64,000 nucleotides of DNA from Streptomyces sp. SJL17-4 (GCF_036826855.1 NZ_CP104578.1:8479435-8543434), one strand, 5' to 3'. Counted from the stretch's first letter, positions 29,831 to 43,646 are shown. The notes: generated by a model not told the origin, from the letters alone. Program-made: numbers and translations.

Positions 29831-32800
29831 CCGGCCGACGCGACCGCGATCACCGCGATCACCCCCGACATGCTGCCGCTCGTCGACCTCACCACCGATG
29901 AACTGGCCGCCATCGTCTCCTCCGTCGACGGCGGAGCGCCCAACATCGCGGACATCTACCCGCTGGCCCCGCTCCAGGAGGGTCTGCTCTTCCACCACCT
30001 CCTCGCCGACGGCGGCGACGACGCCTACGTCATGCCGACCGTCCTCGAGTTCGACGCCCGTGACCGGCTCGACGCCTTCGCGGACGCCCTCCAGCAGGTC
30101 GTCGACCGGCACGACATCTACCGCACCTCCATCGTCTGGGAGGGCCTGCGCGAGCCGGTCCAGGTCGTGTGGCGCCACGCCACCCTGCCCGTCACCGACG
30201 TCGTCCTCGACCCCGAGGGCGGCGACCCCACGGAGCAACTCCTCGCGGCCGGCGGTCTGCGCATGGACCTGACGCAGGCCCCGCTGTTGCGGATGCACGC
30301 GGCGCAGGTCCCGGGCACCGGCCGCTGGCTCGGTCTGCTGCGGGCGCACCACGTCGTCCGTGACCACACCGCGCTGGAGATCGTGTTCCACGAGGTCCAG
30401 GCGATCCTGGCCGGCCGGGGCCGGGAACTGGCCGCCCCGATGCCGTTCCGGAACTTCGTCGCCCAGACCCGGGGCGCCGTCGCGCGCGCCGAGCACGAGC
30501 GCTACTTCGCCGACCTCCTCGGCGACGTCACCGAGCCCACCGCCCCCTTCGGCATCGCCGACGTCCGTGGTGACGGCGCCGGAGCGATACGCGAAGTGGT
30601 GCCGTTCGATCCGGAGCTGACGGTACGGCTCCGCGAAGTCTCCCGTCGGCTCGGCGCGAGCCCCGCGACCGTCATGCACGTCGCCTGGTCCCGCGTCCTC
30701 GCCGCCGTCAGCGGCCGCGAAGACGTCGTCTTCGGCACCGTCCTCTTCGGCCGCATGAACGCGGGCGAGGGCGCCGACCAGGTCCCCGGCCCGTACATGA
30801 ACACCCTGCCCGTACGCGTCCGCACCGACGCCACCGGCGTCCGAGCGGCCGTCGCCGCCATGCGCGGCCAGCTCGCCGAGCTCCTCGAGCACGAGCACGC
30901 CCCGCTCGTCGTGGCGCAGCGCGCCAGCGGCGTCACCGGCGACACGCCGCTGTTCACCGCCCTGTTCAACTTCCGCCACAACCCCGGCCGCAGCGCCGAG
31001 CAGCGCGCGGACAAGCGCCGCCACGAGGGCATGGAGGGCATGCGCGCGGTCTTCACCCGCGAGCGCACCAACTTCCCCCTGATGGTCTCGGTCAACGACA
31101 ACGGCGACCTGTTCACGCTGGCCGTCGACGCGGTCGCCCCGATCGACCCCCGTGTGGTCGGCGAGTTCGTCCGCACGGCCGCGGAGAACCTGGTCACGGC
31201 CCTCGAATCGGCCCTCGACCACGACGAGGACGTGCCGCTCGGCTCCGTCCAGGTCCTGGACGAGGCAGGCCTGCGCCAGGTCCTCACCGAGTGGAACGAC
31301 ACGGCGGTCGAGATGCCGGCGGGTTCGCTGCCTGAGCTGTTCGAGGCGCAGGTGGTACGGACGCCGGAGGCGGTGGCGGTGGTCTCGGGCGGTGCGGAGG
31401 TCTCGTACGCGTCCCTGGACGCCCGCGCGAACCAGCTGGCCCGTCACCTGGTGGCTCAGGGTGTGGGTCCGGAGTCGTTCGTCGGTGTCTGCCTGGAGCG
31501 TGGCATCGACACGGTGGTGGCGCTGCTCGCGGTGCTGAAGTCCGGAGGCGCGTACCTCCCGATCGACCCGGCTTACCCGGCCGACCGGATCGCGTACATG
31601 CTGGGCGACGCGAAGCCGACCGTGGTCCTGACCTCGACGGGTATGGCATCCGTGATCCCGCAGTCGGACACGACGACCGTCGTGGCCATCGACGAGCTGG
31701 ACCTGACCGCCCTCCCGACCGGCCCCCTGGGGACGCGTATCCGCCCGGAGCACCCGGCCTACGTCATCTACACCTCCGGCTCCACCGGCCGCCCGAAGGG
31801 CGTCGTGGTCGAGCACCGATCGGTGGCGGGGCTCCTCGGCTGGGCGGCGGCGGAGTTCGGCGGAGAGGACTTCCGACGCGTTCTCGTCTCCACGTCCTTC
31901 AACTTCGACGTCTCGGTCTTCGAGCTCTTCGGCCCGATGGTCTCCGGCGGCACGGTGGAAGTGGTCCGCGACCTTCTGGCCCTGGCCGACGCGGACGCGC
32001 CGGTCGGTGACGTCAGTCTGGTCAGCGGTGTTCCGTCGGCCTTCGCCCAGATGGTGGCTGCGGGCGAGATCCACGCCCGCCCCAGGACCGTTGTCCTGGC
32101 GGGTGAGGCGCTCACTGCGGACGCTGTCGCCGGCATCCGTACGGCGATCCCGGGCGTCCGGGTCGCCAACATCTATGGTCCGACCGAGGCCACGGTCTAC
32201 TCCACGGCCTGGTACGCGGACGCCGAGGTGGACGGGATCGTCCCGATCGGCCGCCCGATCTCCAATGCCCGCGTGTACGTCCTGGACGGCACCCTGTCGC
32301 CGGTCCCGGCCGGTGTGGTGGGTGAGCTGTACATCGCGGGTGCGGGCCTGGCCCGCGGTTACCTGGGTCGTCCCGAGCTGACGGGTGAGCGTTTCGTGGC
32401 CGACCCGTTCTCGTCCGACGGCGGTCGTCTCTATCGCACGGGTGACGTGGTCCGCTGGAACGCGGAGGGTCAGATCGAGTACCTCGGTCGCGCGGACGAG
32501 CAGGTCAAGATCCGGGGCTTCCGCATCGAGCTCGGAGAGGTCCAGTCGGCGATCGCCGCGCACCCCGAGGTCGCCCAGGCAGCCGTCATCGCCCGCGAGG
32601 ACGTGCCCGGGGACAAGCGCCTGGTCGCCTACGTCGTCCCGAATGACACCACGCCCTCAACTGCCACCGCCGCCGAACTCCCCACCCGTATCGCCGACTT
32701 CGCAGCCAACGACCTGCCGTCGTACATGGTCCCGTCGGCGATCGTGGTCCTCGACGCGCTGCCGCTGAACGTGAACGGCAAGCTCGACCGCAAGGCCTTG

Positions 32801-35800
32801 CCCGCGCCCGAGTACGCCACCGGTAGTGGACGTGGCCCGTCCAACGCCCGCGAGGAGATGCTCTGCGCGGCCTTCGCCGAGGTCCTGGGCCTCGACGCGG
32901 CAGGATCCGGAACTGGCGTCGGCGTCGGCGTGGACGACGACTTCTTCCGGCTCGGCGGCCACTCGCTCCTCGCGATCCGCCTGGTCGCCCTGCTCCGTAA
33001 GCGCGGAGTCTCCGTCTCCGTCCGGGCCCTCTTCGACGCCCCGACCCCGGCCGGCCTCGCCGCCTCGACGGGCGCCGAGCAGGTCACCGTCCCGGCCAAC
33101 CTGATCCCGGCCGACGCGACCGCGATCACCCCCGACATGCTGCCGCTCGTCGACCTCACCGCAGACGAGATCGCGCGGATCGTCGCCACCGTCGACGGCG
33201 GCGCGGCGAACATCGCGGACGTCTACCCGCTGGCTCCGCTCCAGGAGGGTCTGCTCTTCCACCACCTCCTTGCCGAGGGCGGCAAGGACACGTACGTGAT
33301 GCCGACGGTCGTCGAGTTCGACAGCCGCGACCGCCTCCACGCGTTCACCGACGCTCTGCAGCAGGTGGTCGACCGGCACGACATCTACCGCACCTCGATC
33401 GTGTGGGAGGGCCTGCGCGAGCCCGTCCAGGTCGTGCGGCGGCAGGCGACCCTGCCCGTCGACCTCGCCACGCTGGACGCCGAGGCCGGCGACCCGGTGC
33501 CGCAGCTCCTGGCCGCCGGCGGCGACTCGATGGAACTGGACCGCGCCCCGCTGATCCGCGTCCACGCGGCCCGCGTGCCCGGTGGGCAGCAGTGGCTGGC
33601 CCTGGTGCGGATCCACCACATGGTGCAGGACCACACCGCCCTGGAGGTCATGCTCGCCGAGGTCAACGCGTTCCTCACCGGACGAGGGAGCACCCTCGCC
33701 GAACCGCTGCCCTTCCGGACCTTCGTCGCCCAGGCCCGCACGGGAGTCACCACCGGCGAGCACGAGCGGTACTTCGCCGAGCTCCTCGGCGACGTCACCG
33801 AGACCACGGCCCCCTTCGGCCTGGTCGACGTCCACGGCGACGGCACGGGCACGACCCGCGCCCGGGTCGTCTTCGGCGACGACCTCCACACCCGGCTGCT
33901 CGCCGTCTCCCGCCGCCTCGGCGCCAGCCCCGCCACCCTCCTGCACCTGGCGTGGGCCCGCGTCCTCGCCGCGGTCAGCGGCCGCGAGGACATCGTCTTC
34001 GGTACCGTCCTGTTCGGCCGGATGAACGCCGGCGCCGGCTCCGACCGGGTCCCCGGCCCGTTCCTCAACACGCTCCCGGTCCGTGTGCGCACCGACGCGC
34101 TCGGCGTCCTGACGGCAGTCTCCGCCATGCGCGGCCAGCTCGCGGAGCTGCTCGAGCACGAGCACGCGCCGCTCACGGTGGCCCAGCGGGCCAGCGGGGT
34201 GGCCGCCGACGTGCCGTTGTTCACCGCCCTGTTCAACTACCGACACAACAGCGGTGGCACGACGGAGGCCGGGGCGGCCGAGGCCGACGCCGGGACCGAG
34301 GTGTCCCAGGTACGCGACGAGCGGCTCGACGGCATGCGCAGGGTCTTCTTCGAGGAGCGCACCAACTACCCCCTGATGGTCTCGGTCGACGACAACGGCG
34401 ACCGGATCTCGCTCGCCGTCCAGGCGGTCGCCCCGATCGACCCGGAGACCGTGGGCCTCTTCCTGCGCACGACCGCGCAGAACCTGGTCACCGTGCTCGA
34501 ATCGGCCCTCGACCACGAAGAGGACGTGCCGCTCCGCTCCGTCCAGGTCCTGGACGAGACCGAGCGCCACCGTGTCGTGGGCGAGTGGAACGACACGGCG
34601 GTCGAGATGCCGGCCGGTTCGCTGCCTGAGCTGTTCGAGGCGCAGGTCGCGCGGACGCCGGAGGCGGTGGCGGTGGTCTCGGGTGGTGCGGAGGTCTCGT
34701 ACGCGGATCTGGACGCCCGCGCGAACCGGCTGGCCCGTCACCTGGTGGCCCAGGGTGTGGGTCCGGAGTCGTTCGTCGGTGTCTGCCTGGAGCGCGGTAT
34801 CGACACGGTGGTGGCGCTGCTCGCGGTGCTGAAGTCCGGGGGCGCGTATCTGCCGATCGACCCGGCTTACCCGTCGGACCGGATCGCGTACATGCTCGCG
34901 GACGCGAAGCCGACGGCGGTCCTGACCTCGACGAGCACGACAGCGGTCGTCCCGCAGTCCGATGCGACCGTCGTGGCCGTCGACGAGCTCGACCTGACCG
35001 CCATCGCGACCGGCCCGCTGGGCACGCGTATCCGTCCGGAGCACCCGGCGTACGTCATCTACACCTCGGGTTCGACGGGCCGCCCGAAGGGCGTGGTCGT
35101 GGAGCACCGTTCCGTGGCCGGCCTGATGGGCTGGGCGGCGGCGGAGTTCGGCGGGGAGGACTTCCGCCGGGTCCTTGTCTCCACGTCCTTCAACTTCGAC
35201 GTCTCGGTCTTCGAGCTCTTCGGCCCGCTGGTGTCGGGGGGCAGCGTCGAGATCGTCGGCGACCTCCTCGCCCTGGCCGACGCGGACATCGACACGCCTG
35301 TGGGTGACGTCAGCCTGGTCAGCGGCGTGCCCTCGGCCTTTACGCAGATGGTGGCCGCGGGCGAGATCCACGCCCGCCCCCGCACAGTCGTCCTGGCAGG
35401 CGAAGCACTGACCGCGGACGCCGTCGCCGGCATCCGCACCGCCATCCCCGGCGCCCGGGTCGCCAACATCTACGGCCCCACCGAAGCGACGGTCTACACG
35501 ACCGCCTGGTACGCGGACGACAACGTCGAAGGCGCGGTCCCGATCGGCCGTCCGATCTCCAACGCCCGCGTGTACGTCCTGGACGGCACCCTGTCGCCGG
35601 TCCCGGCGGGCGTCGCTGGTGACCTGTACATCGCGGGTGCGGGCCTGGCCCGCGGCTACCTCGGCCGCCCCGAGCTGACCGGCGAGCGTTTCGTCGCGGA
35701 CCCGTTCTCGTCCGACGGCGGTCGTCTCTACCGCACCGGTGACGTGGTCCGCTGGAACGCGGACGGTCAGATCGAGTACCTCGGCCGCGCCGACGAGCAG

Positions 35801-38800
35801 GTCAAGATCCGGGGCTTCCGCATCGAACTCGGAGAGGTCCAGGCCGTCCTGGCCGGCCACCCGCTGGTCGCCCAGGCCGTGGTCGTGGCCCGCGAGGACG
35901 TGCCGGGGGACAAGCGCCTGGTCGCCTACGTGGTGCCGGCCGAGGACGGGGTGGCCGATGAACTGCCGCGGATCCTGACCGCTCTGGCCGGGGACCGCCT
36001 GCCGTCCTACATGGTCCCGTCGGCGATCGTGGTCCTCGACGCCCTGCCGCTGAACGTCAACGGCAAGCTCGACCGCAAGGCCCTCCCGGCTCCCGCGTTC
36101 GCGACGGGGACCGCCGGCCGTGGCCCGGCCACGCTCCGCGAGGAGCTCCTGTGCGGTGTCTTCGCCCAGGTCCTCGGACTGCCCGAAGTCGGTGTCGACG
36201 ACGACTTCTTCGCCCTCGGCGGCCACTCCCTCCTCGCTGTCCGCCTGATCAGCCGGGTCCGTACGGTCCTCGGCGTCGAGGTCCCGCTCCGCGCCCTGTT
36301 CGACACCCCGAGCGTCGCCGGCCTCGCGGCCGGCCTGGCGGACGCCGGACAGGCCAGGCTCGCCCTGACCGCCGGCAACCGCCCGGAGGGGGTGCCGCTC
36401 TCCTTCGCCCAGCAGCGCCTGTGGTTCATCAGCCAGCTGGAGGGCCCCAGCGCCACCTACAACAGCCCGATCGCCCTGCGCCTGTCGGGCGATGCCGACC
36501 ACCAGGTGCTGAACGCGGCCCTGCGGGACGTGATCGGCCGCCACGAGGTCCTGCGGACCGTCTTCGGCGTCGCGGACGGTCAGCCGTACCAGCGGGTCCT
36601 CGCGCTCGACGAGCTCGACTGGGAGCTGGACGTCGTCGACGTAGGCCGGGCCGATCTGGAGGACGCGGTCACCGGGGCCGCGCGGTACGCCTTCGACCTC
36701 TCCGTCGAGGTGCCGATCCGAGCCACCCTCTTCGAGGCCGGTGCGGGCGAGCGCGTCCTCGTCGTCCTCGTGCACCACATCGCCAGCGACGGCTGGTCGC
36801 GGGCGCCGCTGGCCCGGGACTTCTCCGCCGCCTACGCGGCACGAAGCGCCGGTCAGGCGCCGGAGTGGACGCCTCTGCCGGTGCAGTACGCGGACTACGC
36901 GCTGTGGCAGCGCGAGCTGCTCGGCGACGAGAGCGACCCGGACAGCGTCATCGCCCGGCAGCTCACGTACTGGCGCGAGACGCTGGCGGGCTCCCCCGAG
37001 GAGCTGGAGCTGCCTTTCGACCGCTCCCGCCCGGCTCTCGCCTCCCACCTGGGCCACAGCGTGCCCCTCGACGTTCCCGCCGAGGTGCACGTACGCCTGG
37101 CGGAGCTCGCCCGCTCCGAGGGCGTGACCGTGTTCATGGTGCTGCAGGCGGCCCTGGCCATCCTGCTCTCCAAGCTGGGCGCGGGCACGGACATCCCGAT
37201 CGGCTCGGCCCACGCCGGCCGTGGCGACGAGGCCCTGGACGACCTGATCGGCTGCTTCGTCAACACCCAGGTGCTGCGCGCGGACCTGTCGGGCGACCCC
37301 GCCTTCACCGAGCTGCTGGCCCGGGTGCGGGAGGCGGGCCTGTCCGGCTTCGCCCACCAGGACGTGCCGTTCGAGCGGCTGGTGGAGGAGCTGGCCCCGG
37401 CCCGTTCCATGGCCCGCCACCCGCTCTTCCAGGTCGTCCTGACGAAGCAGAACACCGTCAGCGCCGGCCTGGACTCCTCGGCCACGCCCGTCGTCTGGAC
37501 CGGCGGAATGTCGACCGGGACCAGGGCGGCGAAGTTCGACCTGGACGTGATGGTCGGCGAGACGTACGACGCCGAGGGCGCCCCGGCCGGGCTGCGCGGC
37601 TCGGTCACCGTCGCCGCCGACCTGTTCGATCCGGAGTGGGCCGACCGGATCGCCGGTGCCTGGGTGCGCGTACTCGACCTCCTCGGCGACAGCCCGCAGA
37701 CCCGCCTCAGCGGCGTCCCGGTGCTCGACGAGGTGGCCCGGCACCGGGTCCTGACCGTGTGGAACGACACGGCGACCTTCGGCCGACCGGCTCTGGTCCA
37801 CGAGCGGTTCGAGCGGTCGGCGGACCGCGTGCCCGACGCGAAGGCGATCGTCTCCGGTGGTACGGCGGTTTCGTACGCGGAACTGGACGCGCGGGCCAAC
37901 CGCATCGCGCATTACCTGATCGGTCAGGGTATCGGTCCGGAGTCGGTGGTCGGTCTGTGCCTGCCGCGTGGTGTGGACGTGATCGCGGCGATCCTCGGCG
38001 TGTGGAAGGCGGGCGCGGGCTATTTGCCCATCGATCCGGCGCAGCCGACGGACCGGATCGCGTACATGCTCCGCGACAGCCGCGCGGCCCTGGCCCTGAC
38101 CACGGAGGAGATCCTCGACGAACTGCCCGCGGGCCGTTCGCGTCTGGTGGCGATCGACGACACGTTCGTCGAGATGCAGCTCGCCGCCGCCCCGACCGAC
38201 CGCCCCGAGCGTTCTGTCGACTCGCAGTCCCTGGCGTACGTGATCTACACCTCGGGTTCGACCGGCCGTCCCAAGGGTGTGGCGGTCACGCACGGTGGCC
38301 TGGCGAATTACACGGCCTCGGTCCCCGACCGTCTCGGCTTCGGAGACGAGGGCGCCCGGTACGCACTCCTCCAGGCCCAGGCCACAGACCTCGGCAACAC
38401 GGTGGTCTTCGCCAGCCTCACCACCGGCGGCGAACTCCACATCCTGGAGGAGGGCGCGGTCACCGACCCGGAGCTGGTCGCCGCCTACCTCGCCGAGCAC
38501 GAGATCGACCACTTCAAGATCGTCCCCTCGCACCTGGCCGCCCTGACCACGTCCGGCATCGAGCCCGTCCTGCCGAGGCGCTCCCTCGTCCTCGGCGGAG
38601 AGTCCACCCCGCCCGCCCTGGCCACCGCACTCCTCACGGCCGCAGCGGGCGAGCGGTCGGTCCACAACCACTACGGCCCGACCGAGACCACCATCGGCAT
38701 CGCGACCACACGGCTCACCGCCGAGGCGATCGCCGACGGAACCGTCCCGGTCGGCACACCGATCGCCAACACCCGCTTCTACCTCCTGGACGACCGCCTG

Positions 38801-41800
38801 AACCTGGTCGTGCCGGGCGCCGCCGGTGAGCTGTACGTATCCGGCGCCGGCCTGGCGCGCGGATACGTCGGCCGGGAGGCCCTCACCGCCGAGCGTTTCG
38901 TCGCCAACCCGTACGAGACCGGTCAGCGCATGTACCGCACGGGCGACCGCGCGAAGTGGACGGCGGACGGCCAGGTCGTCTTCCTCGGCCGCGCCGACGA
39001 CCAGGTCAAGATCCGCGGCTACCGCATCGAACCCGGCGAGGTCCAGGGTGCCCTGACGGGCCACCCGCTGGTCGACCAGGCGGCCGTCGTCGCCCGTGAG
39101 GACAACGCCGGTGACCGCAGGCTCGTCGCCTACGTCGTCGCCGACGACCTGGAGCCGCAGGAGAAGATCCAACTCGCCCCTGCGCTCAAGGAGTTCGCGG
39201 CGCAGCGGCTGCCGGAGCACATGGTCCCGTCGGCGGTCGTCGTCCTGGACGCACTGCCGCTGACCGGCAACGGCAAGCTCGACCGCAAGGCCCTGCCCGC
39301 ACCGGACTACTCCTCGTCGCTCGCTTCGGGCGGTCGACGGGCGGCGACCCTCCAGGAGGAGATCCTCTGCCTGGCCTTCGCGGAAGTCCTCGGACTTCCC
39401 GAAGTCGGTGTCGACGACGACTTCTTCGAGCTCGGCGGCCACTCCCTCCTCGCCGTCCGCCTCGTCAGCCGCATCCGTTCCGTCCTCGGCGTCGAGGTCG
39501 AGATCCGGGCGCTGTTCGAGGCCCCGACCGTCGCGGGTCTCGCCGAGCGCCTGACCGGCGCCCGTACCGCACGCGCCGCACTGACCGCGAGGGAGCGCCC
39601 CGAGCGGCTTCCGCTCTCGTACGGGCAGCGCCGCCTGTGGATCATCAACCAGATGGACGGGCCGAGCCCGACGTACAACATCCCGGTGGCCACCCGGCTC
39701 GCCGGGGCGGTGGACGCCGGGGGGATGGGCGCGGCCTTCCGGGACGTGCTCGCGCGTCACGAGGTGCTGCGCACGGTCTTCGAGGTCGCGGACGGCGAGC
39801 CGTACCAGCGGATCGTCGCCGTCGACGACCTCGACTGGGAACTGACCGTCTCCGACGTCACCCCGGAGGACCTGCCCGGCGCCGTCGCCGGCGCGAAGGC
39901 GTACACCTTCGACCTGTCGTCCGAGGTTCCGGTCCGTGCCTGGCTGTTCAGGGCGGGCCCCGAGGAGCACGTCCTCGTCGTCGTGGTCCACCACATCGCG
40001 GGTGACGGCTGGTCGTGGGCGCCTCTGGCCCGCGACGTGGCGACGGCGTACGAGGCGCGCCGCAGCGGGCGCGCCCCGCAGTGGCAGCCGTTGCCGGTCC
40101 AGTACGCCGACTTCGCGCTGTGGCAGCGCGAGGTCCTCGGCGACAGCCAGGACCCGCAGAGCCTGATCTCGCAGCAGGTCGCCTACTGGCGGGAGACGCT
40201 GGAGGGGGTGCCGGAGGAGCTGGAGCTGCCGTTCGACCGGACGCGGCCGCCGGTCGCCTCGCACCGGGGCCACCGGGTGCCGCTGGAGATCTCGGCGGAC
40301 GTCCACGCCGGTCTCGCCGCGCTGGCGCGGGCCGAGGGCGTCACGATGTTCATGGTGCTGCACGGTGCTCTGTCCGTGCTGCTGTCCCGGATCGGCGCGG
40401 GCACGGACGTCCCGATCGGTTCGGCGATCGCCGGCCGTACGGACGAGGCCCTGGACGACCTGGTCGGCTACTTCGTGAACACGTTCGTCCTGCGCACCGA
40501 CCTGTCGGGGGACCCGACGCTCCGTGAGGTACTGGGACGGGTGCGGGAGGCCGGTCTGGGCGCGTTCGCGCACCCGGACGTGCCGTTCGAGCGGCTGGTG
40601 GAGGAGCTGGCCCCGGCCCGTTCCATGGCCCGCCACCCGCTGTTCCAGGTGATGCTGCTCCTGCAGAACAACGAGCGCGCGATTCTCGACCTGGAAGGCG
40701 TCGACGCCCGCCGCGGGTCCCCCACCGCCTCCCCGGCCCCCACCGCGGACGGCTCCACCGACGGCGGTGCGACCACCGACGCGGTCGTGAAGTTCGACCT
40801 CGACGTGAGCGTCGCCGAGCTCTACGACGCCGATGGCGCGCCGGCCGGTATGCGCGGCTCGCTCGTCGCCGCCGCCGATCTGTTCGACCCGGAGTCGGTC
40901 CTGCGGATCACGGAGCGACTGGGCAGGGTCCTGGCGGCGCTGGCGGCCGACCCCGGGATCCGTCTCGGCGAGGTGGAAGTCCTGGACGAGGCCGAGCGGA
41001 CGCGGATGCTCGTCGACTGGAACGCGACCGGCGCCGAGGTGCCGGACGCGACCGTCGTCGAACTGTTCGAGACGCAGGTGGCCCGTACCCCGGACGCGAT
41101 CGCCCTGGTCCACGGCGACGAGGAGCTGACGTACGCGGAGCTCGACGCCCGCGCCAACCGGCTCGCGCGTCTTCTGGCGGGCCGGGGCATCGGCCCGGAG
41201 ACGGTCGTGGCGGCGGTCTTCGAGCGCACCGTCGACCTGGTGGTGGCTCTGCTGGGCGTGATCAAGTCGGGAGCGGCGTACCTGCCGATCGACCCGGCCT
41301 ACCCGGCCGACCGCATCGCGTACGTCATCGACGACTCCCGCGCCGTGTGCGTGCTGACCTCCGGGGACCTGGACGCCCGTCCGGCCGCCCCGGAACACCG
41401 GCCGCGCGTCCCCGTGATCGTGCTGGACGGCCCCGAGGCCGCCGGCCGGCTCGCGGGCCTGGCGGACGGGCCGCTCGCCGACGACGACCGTACGGCGGCA
41501 CTGCGCCCCGCACACCCGATGTGGGTCATCTACACCTCGGGTTCGACGGGCCGCCCGAAGGGCGTTCTGGTCGAGCACCGGGCGATCGTGAACTTCCTCG
41601 GCGCGATGCAGGACCGGTTCGCGCTCGCCGCGGACGACCGGCTCCTCGCGGTCAGTACGCACGGCTGCGACATGGCGGGCTTCGAGTTCTACCTGCCGCT
41701 CCTCAACGGCGCGCGGATGGTGCTGGCCTCGCAGGAGCAGGTCCTCGACCCGTGGGCGCTGCGTTCCCTGATCCGTACGACCGGCGCGACCGTCGTGCAC

Positions 41801-43615
41801 GCGACGCCGAGTCTGTGGCGCGGGCTGATCGCGGACGCGGACGACCCGGTCGACTGGACCGGCGTGCGGGCCATGATCGGCGCGGAGGCGCTCCCGGCGG
41901 ACCTGGCACGCACGATCCTGGACAGGACACCGACCCTGACCAACCTCTACGGCCCGACCGAGACGACCGTCTGGTCGACCGCGAAGGAGCTGTCCGGGCG
42001 GGACGCCGACGCCACCTCGATCGGCGGCCCCATCGGCAACACCCAGGTGTACGTGCTCGACGCGGGGCTCGTCCCCGTGCCGCCGGGTGTGGCGGGCGAG
42101 CTGTACATCGGCGGTCACAGCGTCGCCCGGGGCTACCTGGGCCGTCCGGGCCTGACCGCGGGCCGGTTCGTCGCGAGCCCGTTCGGCGGCGCCGGCGAGC
42201 GGCTGTACCGCACGGGTGACGTGGTGCGCTGGACCCCCGAAGGGGACCTGCGGTACGTGGGCCGGGCCGACGACCAGGTGAAGATCCGCGGGTTCCGCAT
42301 CGAACTCGGGGAGATCGAGGCGCTGCTGGCCTCGCACCCGGCGGTGGGCCAGGCCGTCGCCCTGGTCCGTGAGGACACCCCGGGGGACCAGCGCCTGGTG
42401 GCGTACGTGGTCCCGAACGCCGCCGCCGCGCCGGACGGCGAGGAGGACGGCGAGGCGGCCGAGAGGCTGGGCCGCGAGGTCCGGGCGCTCGCGCAGGACC
42501 GGCTGCCCGGCTACATGGTGCCGTCCGCGGTGGTGGCCATCGGCCGGCTGCCGCTGATGCCGAACGGCAAGCTGGACCGCAAGGCCCTGCCGGTGCCCGA
42601 GGCGACGGCGGGGGAGGAGACCGCGAACTGGGCGGTGACCTCCTTCGAGGACGGCATGTGCGAGGCGTTCGCCGAGGTCCTCGGGCTTCCCGAGGTCGGT
42701 GTCGACGACGACTTCTTCGCCCTCGGCGGCCACTCGCTGCTCGCGGTGCGGCTGGTCGAGGCGCTGCGCGAACGCGGTGTGTCGATCGCCGTGCGTGACC
42801 TGTTCGCCGCGCCGAGCGTGGCGGGGCTGATGAAGGGGATGAGCCTGTCCTCGATCCGCGACGCGCTCGGTGTGCTGCTGCCGATCAGGGAACAGGGCGA
42901 GCAGCCCCCGTTCTTCTTCGTCCACCCCGCCGGCGGCCTGAGCTGGTGCTACATGCCGATGGCGCGCCACGTCGAGGCCGACATCCCGCTGTACGGGCTG
43001 CAGGCACGCGGCCTGGACGGCACGAGCGAGCCGGCGCGGTCCATCACGGAGATGGCGGCGGACTACGTCGAGCAGATCCGCTCCGTGCGGCCGAGCGGGC
43101 CCTACCGGCTGCTCGGCTGGTCCTACGGCGGCGCGGTCGCCCACGAGATGGCCGTGCAGCTGCGGGCGGCGGGCCAGGAGATCTCGGCCCTGGTGATCCT
43201 CGACCAGTACCCGTGGAGCCGCGGCGAGGACGGCGAGGCCGTCGACGCCGTGGAGGAGACCGAGGTCGACCTCGAAGCGAAGGTCGACCGGCTCATCGAG
43301 GTCGTCCGCAGGGAGGCCGGCGGCGCTCTGGGCGCGGCGACGGAGGAGGAGTACCGGACCTTCGCCCGCATCCTGCAGAACCACCGCACGATCCGGACCG
43401 GGCACGAACACGGCCGGTTCGACGGGGACGCCCTGCTGATCGTGGCCGAACAGAGCATGCCGCCCGGCGAGATGCCCGCCGAGCGCTGGACGCCCTACAT
43501 CACGGGCGAGATCACGCAGGGCCAGGTCGACTGCACGCACTACGAGATGGCCAGGCCCGAGACGCTGGCGGAGATCTGGAAGACGGTCTCGGCCTGGCTG
43601 GCCTCCCGCCCGTGA
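26624..43615 (+). CDS. Terminal nonribosomal peptide synthetase, five modules plus thioesterase
   Basis: Last protein of the line, 5663 residues. Order: C9(LCL)-A9-T9, C10(dual)-A10-T10, C11(dual-like)-A11-T11, C12(LCL)-A12-T12, C13(LCL)-A13-T13, TE. Carrier serines: 1022, 2114, 3202, 4274, 5371. T9 has LGGQS where the others have LGGHS. The C-terminal alpha/beta hydrolase has GWSYGG (Ser5500), a downstream Asp in LDQYP and a His in DCTHYEM, the usual thioesterase triad, so it should release or cyclise the peptide. Pockets suggest: unassigned acidic pocket, unassigned twice (DVFSVAIVYK), Asp, and a Gly/Hpg-like pocket (DMFHMGLVWK). It starts [13 protein letters not shown] like the preceding protein and overlaps it by one base. 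A 13-bp hairpin begins two bases after the stop. Confidence 0.98.
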   Translation: MIPLSFAQRRLWFLSQSEGPSSTYNIPVVLRLSAETDGTALGAALRDVIGRHEVLRTVYRVADGEPYQHILKPADLDWSLTVAEVAPAELDGAIAAVLGHTFDLSAEIPIRASLFSTGGGEQVLVLVTHHIASDGWSKRPLARDLSVAYAARAAGQAPDWEPLPVQYADYTLWQREMLGDENDPDSVLSTQMAYWRGVLADIPEDLELPTDRSRPALPSHRGHKVPLTVPAPVHARLAELAKAEGVTPFMVLQAALAAVLSRLGAGTDIPIGTTVAGRTDVALDDLVGFFINSLVLRTDVSGDPTFTELLARVRKAGWAAFEHQEVPFEKLVEELAPARSLSRHPLFQVMLKVQNTGEAVLDLPGTGTGNAPAQARDAQAPTETVTHNGPATSESAAKFDLDASVTEVFDGAGAPAGLRGSVVASADLFDVETAERLVARWAKALEMLVLAPGSRLSEVEVLDVSDRRRLAEWNDTAVEVVAGSLPELFAVQVERTPDAVAVVAAGESLSYGELDRRAGRLARYLAAHGVGTESLVGVCLERGADLIVALLAVLKAGGAYLPLDPGYPAERIAYMVGDASPVVVLASSATAGVLPVSDATVVLLDDPQVTSALESAGEGPLDVTVRPEHPAYVIYTSGSTGRPKGVVVTHGGVVGLCESHGRSVFATTDGAPLKVALTTSVSFDASWNQLSALFSGHELHVVDADTWLDAGRLVAWMTASRIDFTEITPSYLQVLMDQGLFDADQHPSRIGVGGEATPTALWERLRALEGVEGFNFYGPTEATVDTSIARLSTSADVVVGRPVPNARVFVLDESLREVPVGVAGELYVSGTGLARGYVNRPVQTAERFVASPFSASGERMYRSGDRVKWTADGQLVFLGRTDDQVKVRGFRIELGEVQAAVAAHPQVAQAAVVVREDIPGDRRLVAYVVVSDEPTVPITEFTAHRLPDYMVPSAVVVLDALPLTANGKLDRKALPAPEHDTSAAVRGPSNAREEILCAAFAEVLGLESVGVDEDFFVLGGQSLLAIRLVALLQKRGVSVSVRSFFQAPTPAGLAASAGAVQVTVPANLIPADATAITAITPDMLPLVDLTTDELAAIVSSVDGGAPNIADIYPLAPLQEGLLFHHLLADGGDDAYVMPTVLEFDARDRLDAFADALQQVVDRHDIYRTSIVWEGLREPVQVVWRHATLPVTDVVLDPEGGDPTEQLLAAGGLRMDLTQAPLLRMHAAQVPGTGRWLGLLRAHHVVRDHTALEIVFHEVQAILAGRGRELAAPMPFRNFVAQTRGAVARAEHERYFADLLGDVTEPTAPFGIADVRGDGAGAIREVVPFDPELTVRLREVSRRLGASPATVMHVAWSRVLAAVSGREDVVFGTVLFGRMNAGEGADQVPGPYMNTLPVRVRTDATGVRAAVAAMRGQLAELLEHEHAPLVVAQRASGVTGDTPLFTALFNFRHNPGRSAEQRADKRRHEGMEGMRAVFTRERTNFPLMVSVNDNGDLFTLAVDAVAPIDPRVVGEFVRTAAENLVTALESALDHDEDVPLGSVQVLDEAGLRQVLTEWNDTAVEMPAGSLPELFEAQVVRTPEAVAVVSGGAEVSYASLDARANQLARHLVAQGVGPESFVGVCLERGIDTVVALLAVLKSGGAYLPIDPAYPADRIAYMLGDAKPTVVLTSTGMASVIPQSDTTTVVAIDELDLTALPTGPLGTRIRPEHPAYVIYTSGSTGRPKGVVVEHRSVAGLLGWAAAEFGGEDFRRVLVSTSFNFDVSVFELFGPMVSGGTVEVVRDLLALADADAPVGDVSLVSGVPSAFAQMVAAGEIHARPRTVVLAGEALTADAVAGIRTAIPGVRVANIYGPTEATVYSTAWYADAEVDGIVPIGRPISNARVYVLDGTLSPVPAGVVGELYIAGAGLARGYLGRPELTGERFVADPFSSDGGRLYRTGDVVRWNAEGQIEYLGRADEQVKIRGFRIELGEVQSAIAAHPEVAQAAVIAREDVPGDKRLVAYVVPNDTTPSTATAAELPTRIADFAANDLPSYMVPSAIVVLDALPLNVNGKLDRKALPAPEYATGSGRGPSNAREEMLCAAFAEVLGLDAAGSGTGVGVGVDDDFFRLGGHSLLAIRLVALLRKRGVSVSVRALFDAPTPAGLAASTGAEQVTVPANLIPADATAITPDMLPLVDLTADEIARIVATVDGGAANIADVYPLAPLQEGLLFHHLLAEGGKDTYVMPTVVEFDSRDRLHAFTDALQQVVDRHDIYRTSIVWEGLREPVQVVRRQATLPVDLATLDAEAGDPVPQLLAAGGDSMELDRAPLIRVHAARVPGGQQWLALVRIHHMVQDHTALEVMLAEVNAFLTGRGSTLAEPLPFRTFVAQARTGVTTGEHERYFAELLGDVTETTAPFGLVDVHGDGTGTTRARVVFGDDLHTRLLAVSRRLGASPATLLHLAWARVLAAVSGREDIVFGTVLFGRMNAGAGSDRVPGPFLNTLPVRVRTDALGVLTAVSAMRGQLAELLEHEHAPLTVAQRASGVAADVPLFTALFNYRHNSGGTTEAGAAEADAGTEVSQVRDERLDGMRRVFFEERTNYPLMVSVDDNGDRISLAVQAVAPIDPETVGLFLRTTAQNLVTVLESALDHEEDVPLRSVQVLDETERHRVVGEWNDTAVEMPAGSLPELFEAQVARTPEAVAVVSGGAEVSYADLDARANRLARHLVAQGVGPESFVGVCLERGIDTVVALLAVLKSGGAYLPIDPAYPSDRIAYMLADAKPTAVLTSTSTTAVVPQSDATVVAVDELDLTAIATGPLGTRIRPEHPAYVIYTSGSTGRPKGVVVEHRSVAGLMGWAAAEFGGEDFRRVLVSTSFNFDVSVFELFGPLVSGGSVEIVGDLLALADADIDTPVGDVSLVSGVPSAFTQMVAAGEIHARPRTVVLAGEALTADAVAGIRTAIPGARVANIYGPTEATVYTTAWYADDNVEGAVPIGRPISNARVYVLDGTLSPVPAGVAGDLYIAGAGLARGYLGRPELTGERFVADPFSSDGGRLYRTGDVVRWNADGQIEYLGRADEQVKIRGFRIELGEVQAVLAGHPLVAQAVVVAREDVPGDKRLVAYVVPAEDGVADELPRILTALAGDRLPSYMVPSAIVVLDALPLNVNGKLDRKALPAPAFATGTAGRGPATLREELLCGVFAQVLGLPEVGVDDDFFALGGHSLLAVRLISRVRTVLGVEVPLRALFDTPSVAGLAAGLADAGQARLALTAGNRPEGVPLSFAQQRLWFISQLEGPSATYNSPIALRLSGDADHQVLNAALRDVIGRHEVLRTVFGVADGQPYQRVLALDELDWELDVVDVGRADLEDAVTGAARYAFDLSVEVPIRATLFEAGAGERVLVVLVHHIASDGWSRAPLARDFSAAYAARSAGQAPEWTPLPVQYADYALWQRELLGDESDPDSVIARQLTYWRETLAGSPEELELPFDRSRPALASHLGHSVPLDVPAEVHVRLAELARSEGVTVFMVLQAALAILLSKLGAGTDIPIGSAHAGRGDEALDDLIGCFVNTQVLRADLSGDPAFTELLARVREAGLSGFAHQDVPFERLVEELAPARSMARHPLFQVVLTKQNTVSAGLDSSATPVVWTGGMSTGTRAAKFDLDVMVGETYDAEGAPAGLRGSVTVAADLFDPEWADRIAGAWVRVLDLLGDSPQTRLSGVPVLDEVARHRVLTVWNDTATFGRPALVHERFERSADRVPDAKAIVSGGTAVSYAELDARANRIAHYLIGQGIGPESVVGLCLPRGVDVIAAILGVWKAGAGYLPIDPAQPTDRIAYMLRDSRAALALTTEEILDELPAGRSRLVAIDDTFVEMQLAAAPTDRPERSVDSQSLAYVIYTSGSTGRPKGVAVTHGGLANYTASVPDRLGFGDEGARYALLQAQATDLGNTVVFASLTTGGELHILEEGAVTDPELVAAYLAEHEIDHFKIVPSHLAALTTSGIEPVLPRRSLVLGGESTPPALATALLTAAAGERSVHNHYGPTETTIGIATTRLTAEAIADGTVPVGTPIANTRFYLLDDRLNLVVPGAAGELYVSGAGLARGYVGREALTAERFVANPYETGQRMYRTGDRAKWTADGQVVFLGRADDQVKIRGYRIEPGEVQGALTGHPLVDQAAVVAREDNAGDRRLVAYVVADDLEPQEKIQLAPALKEFAAQRLPEHMVPSAVVVLDALPLTGNGKLDRKALPAPDYSSSLASGGRRAATLQEEILCLAFAEVLGLPEVGVDDDFFELGGHSLLAVRLVSRIRSVLGVEVEIRALFEAPTVAGLAERLTGARTARAALTARERPERLPLSYGQRRLWIINQMDGPSPTYNIPVATRLAGAVDAGGMGAAFRDVLARHEVLRTVFEVADGEPYQRIVAVDDLDWELTVSDVTPEDLPGAVAGAKAYTFDLSSEVPVRAWLFRAGPEEHVLVVVVHHIAGDGWSWAPLARDVATAYEARRSGRAPQWQPLPVQYADFALWQREVLGDSQDPQSLISQQVAYWRETLEGVPEELELPFDRTRPPVASHRGHRVPLEISADVHAGLAALARAEGVTMFMVLHGALSVLLSRIGAGTDVPIGSAIAGRTDEALDDLVGYFVNTFVLRTDLSGDPTLREVLGRVREAGLGAFAHPDVPFERLVEELAPARSMARHPLFQVMLLLQNNERAILDLEGVDARRGSPTASPAPTADGSTDGGATTDAVVKFDLDVSVAELYDADGAPAGMRGSLVAAADLFDPESVLRITERLGRVLAALAADPGIRLGEVEVLDEAERTRMLVDWNATGAEVPDATVVELFETQVARTPDAIALVHGDEELTYAELDARANRLARLLAGRGIGPETVVAAVFERTVDLVVALLGVIKSGAAYLPIDPAYPADRIAYVIDDSRAVCVLTSGDLDARPAAPEHRPRVPVIVLDGPEAAGRLAGLADGPLADDDRTAALRPAHPMWVIYTSGSTGRPKGVLVEHRAIVNFLGAMQDRFALAADDRLLAVSTHGCDMAGFEFYLPLLNGARMVLASQEQVLDPWALRSLIRTTGATVVHATPSLWRGLIADADDPVDWTGVRAMIGAEALPADLARTILDRTPTLTNLYGPTETTVWSTAKELSGRDADATSIGGPIGNTQVYVLDAGLVPVPPGVAGELYIGGHSVARGYLGRPGLTAGRFVASPFGGAGERLYRTGDVVRWTPEGDLRYVGRADDQVKIRGFRIELGEIEALLASHPAVGQAVALVREDTPGDQRLVAYVVPNAAAAPDGEEDGEAAERLGREVRALAQDRLPGYMVPSAVVAIGRLPLMPNGKLDRKALPVPEATAGEETANWAVTSFEDGMCEAFAEVLGLPEVGVDDDFFALGGHSLLAVRLVEALRERGVSIAVRDLFAAPSVAGLMKGMSLSSIRDALGVLLPIREQGEQPPFFFVHPAGGLSWCYMPMARHVEADIPLYGLQARGLDGTSEPARSITEMAADYVEQIRSVRPSGPYRLLGWSYGGAVAHEMAVQLRAAGQEISALVILDQYPWSRGEDGEAVDAVEETEVDLEAKVDRLIEVVRREAGGALGAATEEEYRTFARILQNHRTIRTGHEHGRFDGDALLIVAEQSMPPGEMPAERWTPYITGEITQGQVDCTHYEMARPETLAEIWKTVSAWLASRP
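29831..33090 (+). other. NRPS module 10: dual E/C - A(code DVFSVAIVYK) - T
   Basis: The C domain has a full dual motif HHLLADGGD and HHVVRDH, so the module 9 residue is predicted to be D. The A domain is nearly identical to that of module 4. The T domain (Ser 32963-32965) follows a short [10 protein letters not shown] linker. Confidence 0.85.
33091..36370 (+). other. NRPS module 11: dual-like C (motif ends GK) - A(code DVFSVAIVYK) - T
   Basis: The C domain opens [18 protein letters not shown] but reads HHLLAEGGK, with Lys replacing the final Asp of HH[I/L]xxxxGD. Epimerisation of the module 10 residue is therefore uncertain. HHMVQDH is intact. The A domain is near-identical to modules 4 and 10. 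Carrier Ser is at 36227-36229. Confidence 0.82.
36371..39600 (+). other. NRPS module 12: C(LCL) - A(Asp) - T
   Basis: C domain with [10 protein letters not shown] and HHIASDG. The pocket DLTKVGHIG(K) indicates Asp, although the region just after A5 ([13 protein letters not shown]) differs from modules 3 and 6. Carrier Ser is at 39443-39445. Confidence 0.88.
39601..42840 (+). other. NRPS module 13: C(LCL) - A(Gly/Hpg-like code) - T
   Basis: The C domain has [10 protein letters not shown] and HHIAGDG. The pocket reads DMFHMGLVW(K). It shares F239 and H278 with published Hpg codes (DIFHLGLLCK) and GLVWK with Gly codes, so the substrate is unresolved. This A domain is not a copy of any other in the window. 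Carrier Ser is at 42734-42736. Confidence 0.8.
42860..43612 (+). other. C-terminal thioesterase domain
   Basis: Type I thioesterase fused after the last carrier domain. FFFVHPAGG forms the oxyanion-loop region, GWSYGG carries the nucleophile Ser (43121-43123), LDQYP the Asp and CTHYEM the His. It ends the chain by hydrolysis or macrocyclisation; the sequence does not distinguish these. Confidence 0.93.
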
Positions 43616-43616
43616 C

Positions 43617-43646
43617 GTGTCAGGGCCCCACCGGGGGCCCTGACAC
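43617..43646. terminator. Strong hairpin after the NRPS operon
   Basis: Perfect 13-bp inverted repeat, GTGTCAGGGCCCC pairing with its complement across a four-base loop, beginning two bases after the NRPS stop. There is no T-run, as is common in Streptomyces terminators. It may end or attenuate the NRPS transcript. Confidence 0.8.
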
